The position numbers were made by a program, and so were the translations under genes. A stretch of DNA of 8,326 nucleotides from Puniceicoccales bacterium. Its GTDB lineage: Bacteria > Verrucomicrobiota > Verrucomicrobiia > Opitutales > LL51. Shown here one piece after another: positions 5,754 to 8,326 of this stretch. The notes beneath the pieces were generated by a model. It saw only the letters and a program-made list of their open reading frames with translations, was not told the DNA's origin and made no database searches. Position 1 is the first letter of the stretch, and each line of letters opens with the position of its first letter. The stretch lies in assembly GCA_031290315.1 (NCBI GenBank), contig JAITNS010000080.1, forward strand, positions 1 to 8,326, written 5' to 3'.

Positions 5754-6524
5754 TTAAGGGCTTAGGAGTGTAAAAATGGATTGGGCTAAGAGTTTTGTAT
5801 AATCATTTTGCGGATTGAAAATAATATCATTTGCCTGTCCTCGTTCTATAATTTTTCCGGCTCGCAGTACACAAACATCATCTGCTAATTGTTGTAATAA
5901 AGAAAAATCATGGGTAATAAGTAGCATTGAAAATGAAAATTCTTTTTGTAAATCTTGAATTAAATCTAGAATTTGTTTTTGTAAAACGACATCTAGAGCG
6001 GTTGTCGGCTCATCGGCAATTAGTAAGGGTGGGTGATTTATTAGAGCCATTGCGATCATGACACGCTGTTGCATTCCGCCACTTAATTCATGGGGATAGG
6101 AGCGAAAAATTTTCTTTGGATCCGTAAATCCGACACGCTCCAACATCCCTAATACTTGTTTTTTTCGTCCTTCTTCATTTACAATTTCCATTAACTGGTA
6201 GCCAACTGTCAGCGATGGATTTAACATTGCTCCTGGTTCTTGAAAGATATATGCCACTCTATTTTTTCGGATCTCAATCAATTCCTTAAGGGATAGATTG
6301 AGAATTGATTGTTTTTCAAGTACAATCGTTCCTTTTATAAGGACGTTGGGGAGCAAGCGCATGAGGCAATTAGCAATCAAAGTTTTTCCGCTACCACTTT
6401 CGCCAACAAGGGCTAAAGTTTTACCGCGAAAGATAGTGAAATTAATATTTTCGACCGTTGGGCATGGGTTATCGGAGAAGCAAATGCTAAGATTTTCTAC
6501 GGAGAGGAGTTGATTTTCTTTCAT
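5754..6524 (-). CDS. ABC transporter ATP-binding protein, OppD/DppD-like
   Basis: This is probably the ATPase subunit of a peptide (or nickel/opine-type) importer, acting at the inner membrane with permease subunits not encoded here. Counting from the ATG at 6524 it has 256 residues. Walker A GESGSGKT is at 41-48, the Q-loop IFQEPGAMLNP around 93-103, signature LSGGMQQR at 147-154, Walker B LLIADEP at 167-173 and the switch His in THD at 205. The FQEPGAMLNP wording and the NDYTKLL near the end are typical of the peptide/nickel subfamily. Full OppD/DppD proteins are about 320-330 residues; here the cysteine-containing C-terminal extension is absent. An upstream in-frame TTG (6563) was not chosen because it adds 13 residues foreign to the family. 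A perfect TATAAT (6528-6533, minus strand) lies only 3 nt before the ATG, oddly close for a -10 box. Substrate is unknown. Confidence 0.9.
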   Translation of the reverse strand: MKENQLLSVENLSICFSDNPCPTVENINFTIFRGKTLALVGESGSGKTLIANCLMRLLPNVLIKGTIVLEKQSILNLSLKELIEIRKNRVAYIFQEPGAMLNPSLTVGYQLMEIVNEEGRKKQVLGMLERVGFTDPKKIFRSYPHELSGGMQQRVMIAMALINHPPLLIADEPTTALDVVLQKQILDLIQDLQKEFSFSMLLITHDFSLLQQLADDVCVLRAGKIIERGQANDIIFNPQNDYTKLLAQSIFTLLSP

Positions 6525-6600
6525 TACATTATAATGGAGAATAGGAATATTAAAGATTGCCAAAGATGTCGAGTCCTTTAACGTGCATTGGTGGTAATTT

Positions 6601-6897
6601 ATGGATAAAGATATTATTATCTCGGGTGTGCATCTCCAGTTAACGGATGCGATAAAACAGATTGTGCATGAAAAGGTAGAAAAATTATTTCGTCATGATG
6701 AGCATATAATTCGTATACGGGTTGACCTAATGCATGAAACGACGAAGGATCCTTCGGAAGCATTTATAGCGAAGGGGCACATAGAAATTCACAGTCCTGA
6801 TATTATTGCGACGGCTACCAGCGATGATCTTTACAAATCGATTGATCTCCTAATTCAGAAGTTAGATCGTCAGCTTAACGAACATTTCAAAAAATAA
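6601..6897 (+). CDS. hpf: Ribosome hibernation promoting factor, short HPF/YfiA type
   Basis: HPF binds in the decoding centre of the 30S subunit during starvation or slow growth. It blocks tRNA and mRNA binding and, in the short form, promotes 100S dimers together with RMF where that factor exists. The 98 residues fit the short family (95-110), with the beta-alpha-beta-beta-beta-alpha pattern. It opens with IIISGVHLQLTDAIKQIVHEKVEKL, has a central strand region (IRIRVDLMHE, AKGHIEIHSPDIIATA) and ends in the conserved helix DLYKSIDLLIQKLDRQL. It has no C-terminal dimerisation domain, so it is not the long form. It starts at ATG 6601, diverging from the ABC ATPase across 76 bp, and ends in a strong terminator at 6918-6952. 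Only a loose GGTGG sits upstream as a ribosome site. Confidence 0.94.
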   Translation: MDKDIIISGVHLQLTDAIKQIVHEKVEKLFRHDEHIIRIRVDLMHETTKDPSEAFIAKGHIEIHSPDIIATATSDDLYKSIDLLIQKLDRQLNEHFKK

Positions 6898-6917
6898 AAA
6901 CTTTATTTATAATAAAC

Positions 6918-6952
6918 AAAAAGAGGATAAAATTCAGATTTGTCCTCTTTTT
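6918..6952. terminator. Bidirectional intrinsic terminator between hpf and the secreted-protein gene
   Basis: Bases 6918-6931 pair with 6939-6952 through 14 positions (one T/G wobble) around a 7-base loop ATTCAGA. The GAGGA/TCCTC core is flanked by A5 on the left and T5 on the right. It can therefore end hpf transcription on the plus strand and the 304-aa gene on the minus strand. It lies 21 bp after the hpf stop and 27 bp after the minus-strand stop. A diverged copy lies at 8050-8084. Confidence 0.88.
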
Positions 6953-6978
6953 ATTTACTCTTTTAGTTTAGTAATTAA

Positions 6979-7893
6979 TTATTCGTTTATTATTCTTTCT
7001 ATTGTTTTTTTTGCTAATAAACTAGGTTTTTCCTGCATAATTGCGTAATAGATTTCCAGTATTGAACCAAGCTGTAAACCTCGTTGTTGTTTCAATTCCC
7101 TCAGAAAGGAATGTATAAGCTCTTTCACTTTATAGTCATTTTTTCGAAAATCAAACTGTGGAATTTTTTCACGAACTAATTCTGCAAGAGTATTAACATT
7201 GCCATTACCATTTTTTATCGCTTGGATTACTTGATTTATAGACCAGTCATTTGTTATAGATTCCAAAGAAAATTCTTGCGATTGCGGTACTGAATTCAAC
7301 CGAATAGAATTTTGATTGAAGCGATCGTTTAGTTCTTTAGCCATTGCACCATATATCTTTTGAGCCTCCGCAGAAACAACTTGACTAGGATCGCCTCCGC
7401 CCACTCGAGCTACTGCCGATGGTATTGCTTGCTGATACATATTTTTTTGTGAACGATTGCTCGACACAAAATCTTTATTGCCATACGTTTCCGAAAAAAG
7501 TTCACGCAAATCATCTCCTAAATTCAAGTCCACATCAGAAACATTTACTGAAGACGTCCCCAAAGATGGTGTCGTCGATTGCAATCCGGATGTTCCATTA
7601 AAATTTGCTGCTCTTTGTATTACCCCTTGTATTACTCTTTGTAATATATCCATATAAGAATCAACTTCTTCCTTCAAATCAAAAACTACTTGCTCCAGTC
7701 TCTTAATCCTTTCTGACAAACTCCGAGCATCATTATTAATTTTATTTTCTTTCACTCGGTTGATGAAGAATGAGAATGCGTCTTCCTCCTCTATATTTAC
7801 CGGTCTTGCCGGCGAAATCCCCCCTTGCATCATTTCTGTACAAAATAAACAGGAAAGCGAAAGGGCCATTACATAATATTTCTTATTTGTCAT
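6979..7893 (-). CDS. Probable secreted coiled-coil protein, paralogue 1, unknown function
   Basis: I do not recognise the family. The 304 residues begin with a Sec-like signal: basic N-region (MTNKKYY), a short hydrophobic core (VMALSLSCLFC) and a probable cleavage region before GGISPARP. The mature part has a strong heptad-like helix at about 57-95 (SLSERIKRLEQVVFDLKEEV and onward), a Ser/Thr-rich linker (about 100-118), a mixed middle and a helical C-terminal domain from about 215. The last 71 residues match the gene at 8108 closely (44 of the first 60 positions identical, gapless). The start is well supported: AAGGA (7899-7903) sits 5 nt before the ATG, the best ribosome site in the window. 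A periplasmic, surface or host-directed role is plausible, but nothing in the sequence shows which. Confidence 0.82.
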   Translation of the reverse strand: MTNKKYYVMALSLSCLFCTEMMQGGISPARPVNIEEEDAFSFFINRVKENKINNDARSLSERIKRLEQVVFDLKEEVDSYMDILQRVIQGVIQRAANFNGTSGLQSTTPSLGTSSVNVSDVDLNLGDDLRELFSETYGNKDFVSSNRSQKNMYQQAIPSAVARVGGGDPSQVVSAEAQKIYGAMAKELNDRFNQNSIRLNSVPQSQEFSLESITNDWSINQVIQAIKNGNGNVNTLAELVREKIPQFDFRKNDYKVKELIHSFLRELKQQRGLQLGSILEIYYAIMQEKPSLLAKKTIERIINE

Positions 7894-7898
7894 ATTTT

Positions 7899-7903
7899 TC
7901 CTT
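7899..7903 (-). promoter_or_regulatory. Shine-Dalgarno site of the 304-aa secreted protein
   Basis: AAGGA on the minus strand, 5 nt before ATG 7893, fixes this start. It is notable because ffh, yidD, uppS, rsmI and the 330-aa gene have no such site. Confidence 0.75.
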
Positions 7904-7906
7904 TTT

Positions 7907-7940
7907 TTAGTTTTAACACTACATTAGTTTTAACACTACA
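7907..7940 (-). repeat. Perfect tandem 17-bp repeat in the leader of the secreted-protein gene
   Basis: TTAGTTTTAACACTACA is present at 7907-7923 and again, directly adjoining and identical, at 7924-7940. On the coding strand this reads as two TGTAGTGTTAAAACTAA units ending 3 nt upstream of the Shine-Dalgarno sequence. It lies in the probable 5' leader, so it could be a repeated binding site for a regulator or an RNA-level element. It could also be a recent slippage duplication. Confidence 0.85.
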
Positions 7941-7946
7941 GCCCTA

Positions 7947-7974
7947 ATGTTATACATTTCACATATAATGTAAA
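7947..7974 (-). promoter_or_regulatory. Possible promoter of the 304-aa secreted-protein gene
   Basis: On the minus strand TTTACA (7969-7974, 5 of 6) and TAACAT (7947-7952, 4 of 6) are 16 bp apart. Initiation would fall near 7940, at the start of the 17-bp tandem repeat, giving a leader of about 47 nt. Other AT-rich hexamer pairs are possible nearby. Confidence 0.35.
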
Positions 7975-8049
7975 GATATAATTCAAAAAAAATATTTTTA
8001 TTAGAAATTGTTCTTGGTTGTAATTTTTATTTTCTTTTCCGATAAAAAC

Positions 8050-8084
8050 AAAAAGAGGACAAAACACAAATTTATCCCCTTTTT
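8050..8084 (-). terminator. Probable terminator of paralogue 2, diverged copy of 6918-6952
   Basis: Bases 8050-8063 pair with 8071-8084 at 12 of 14 positions, with mismatches at 8056/8078 and 8060/8074. The loop is ACACAAA, and on the minus strand T-rich sequence follows. The layout and the flanking TTTTAGTTTAGTAATT match the terminator behind paralogue 1, showing the duplication included the 3' end. The mismatches should make it weaker than the first copy. Confidence 0.68.
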
Positions 8085-8107
8085 ATTTATTCTTTTAGTT
8101 TAGTAAT

Positions 8108-8326
8108 TTACTCTCTATTTATTTCTGTTTGTATCTGTCGTTTTATTAATAAACTAGGTTTTTCCTTCATAATTGCGTAATAGATTTCCACTATTGGATC
8201 AACCCCTAACCCTTGTCCTTGTTTCAATTCCCTCAAAAAGGAATATATAAACTCTTTCACTTTATAGTCATCTGTTCGAAAACCAAGCTGTTGAATTTTT
8301 TTACGAACTAATTCTGCAAGAGTATT
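8108..8326 (-). CDS. Paralogue 2 of the secreted protein, C-terminal part, cut by window edge
   Basis: An open frame enters from the right edge and ends at TAA (8108-8110). It encodes at least 72 residues beginning NTLAELVRKKIQQLGF and ending IQTEINRE. It aligns without gaps to residues 234 onward of the 304-aa protein. Shared blocks include NTLAELVR, DYKVKE, SFLRELKQ, EIYYAIM and EKPSLL; the extreme C-terminus diverges. The frame is uninterrupted as far as it can be seen, so it is probably an intact gene whose start, signal peptide and promoter lie about 700 bp beyond the window. Function is unknown, as for paralogue 1. Confidence 0.85.
   Translation of the reverse strand, partial: NTLAELVRKKIQQLGFRTDDYKVKEFIYSFLRELKQGQGLGVDPIVEIYYAIMKEKPSLLIKRQIQTEINRE

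Noticed and set aside
6525..6563. TTG at 6563 as the start of the ABC ATPase
   Set aside because: It would add 13 residues not typical of the family. ATG 6524 gives the normal short lead before the first beta strand.
7840..7893. Lipoprotein signal in the 304-aa protein (Cys15 or Cys18)
   Set aside because: Residues before the cysteines (S-L-S-C, C-L-F-C) do not fit a lipobox well; an ordinary Sec signal is the simpler reading.

Overview
The window comes from an AT-rich bacterial chromosome. Most of it is conserved housekeeping genes; the rest is two species-specific protein types and one strange GC-rich non-coding insert. The low GC, compact spacing, trimmed enzymes (a short RsmI without its C-terminal domain, an ATPase without the usual oligopeptide-transporter tail, a YidD without its usual tail) and lineage-specific proteins, at least one secreted, suggest a host-associated or intracellular bacterium. 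The CdsA signature (PGIGGVFDLTDSL instead of the PGHGG..DR..D form) and the Ffh wording (VADGALGQEAANVAKEFH, KKMGPME) remind me of the Planctomycetes-Verrucomicrobia-Chlamydiae group. That is recollection of family patterns, not a search result, and the affiliation is tentative.

Layout. 1-262 is AT-rich and holds no gene I can support, only a short direct repeat and a possible tRNA promoter. A tRNA-Arg(ACG) lies at 263-339. A 330-residue protein of unknown function is on the minus strand at 418-1410. Between it and ffh, 1411-1861 contains a GC-rich (about 58%) block of eight or nine consecutive, mostly perfect hairpins (1492-1807), followed by a strong-looking ffh promoter. Then comes a plus-strand cluster: ffh (1862-3181), yidD (3186-3410), uppS (3518-4201), cdsA (4205-5050) and rsmI (5060-5749). 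An oppD/dppD-like ABC ATPase (5754-6524, minus) converges on rsmI with a 4-nt gap. A short hpf gene (6601-6897, plus) diverges from it. A bidirectional terminator separates hpf from a probable secreted coiled-coil protein (6979-7893, minus). A second, paralogous gene of the same family begins at 8108 and runs off the right edge; the duplication includes the terminator.

How the genes fit together. Ffh targets nascent membrane proteins to the membrane and YidD aids their insertion. UppS makes the undecaprenyl carrier for cell-wall and glycan assembly. CdsA makes CDP-diacylglycerol for phospholipids. The cluster is therefore largely about membrane and envelope construction, with rsmI (16S rRNA methylation) riding along. 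hpf handles ribosome hibernation. Most housekeeping genes here have no visible Shine-Dalgarno sequence, and the ffh promoter is placed so that its mRNA would be nearly leaderless. The secreted-protein gene, by contrast, has a good AAGGA site.

The most unusual item is the hairpin array at 1492-1807: its hairpins have different stem sequences, mostly very short loops, and sit in an AT-rich intergenic gap.
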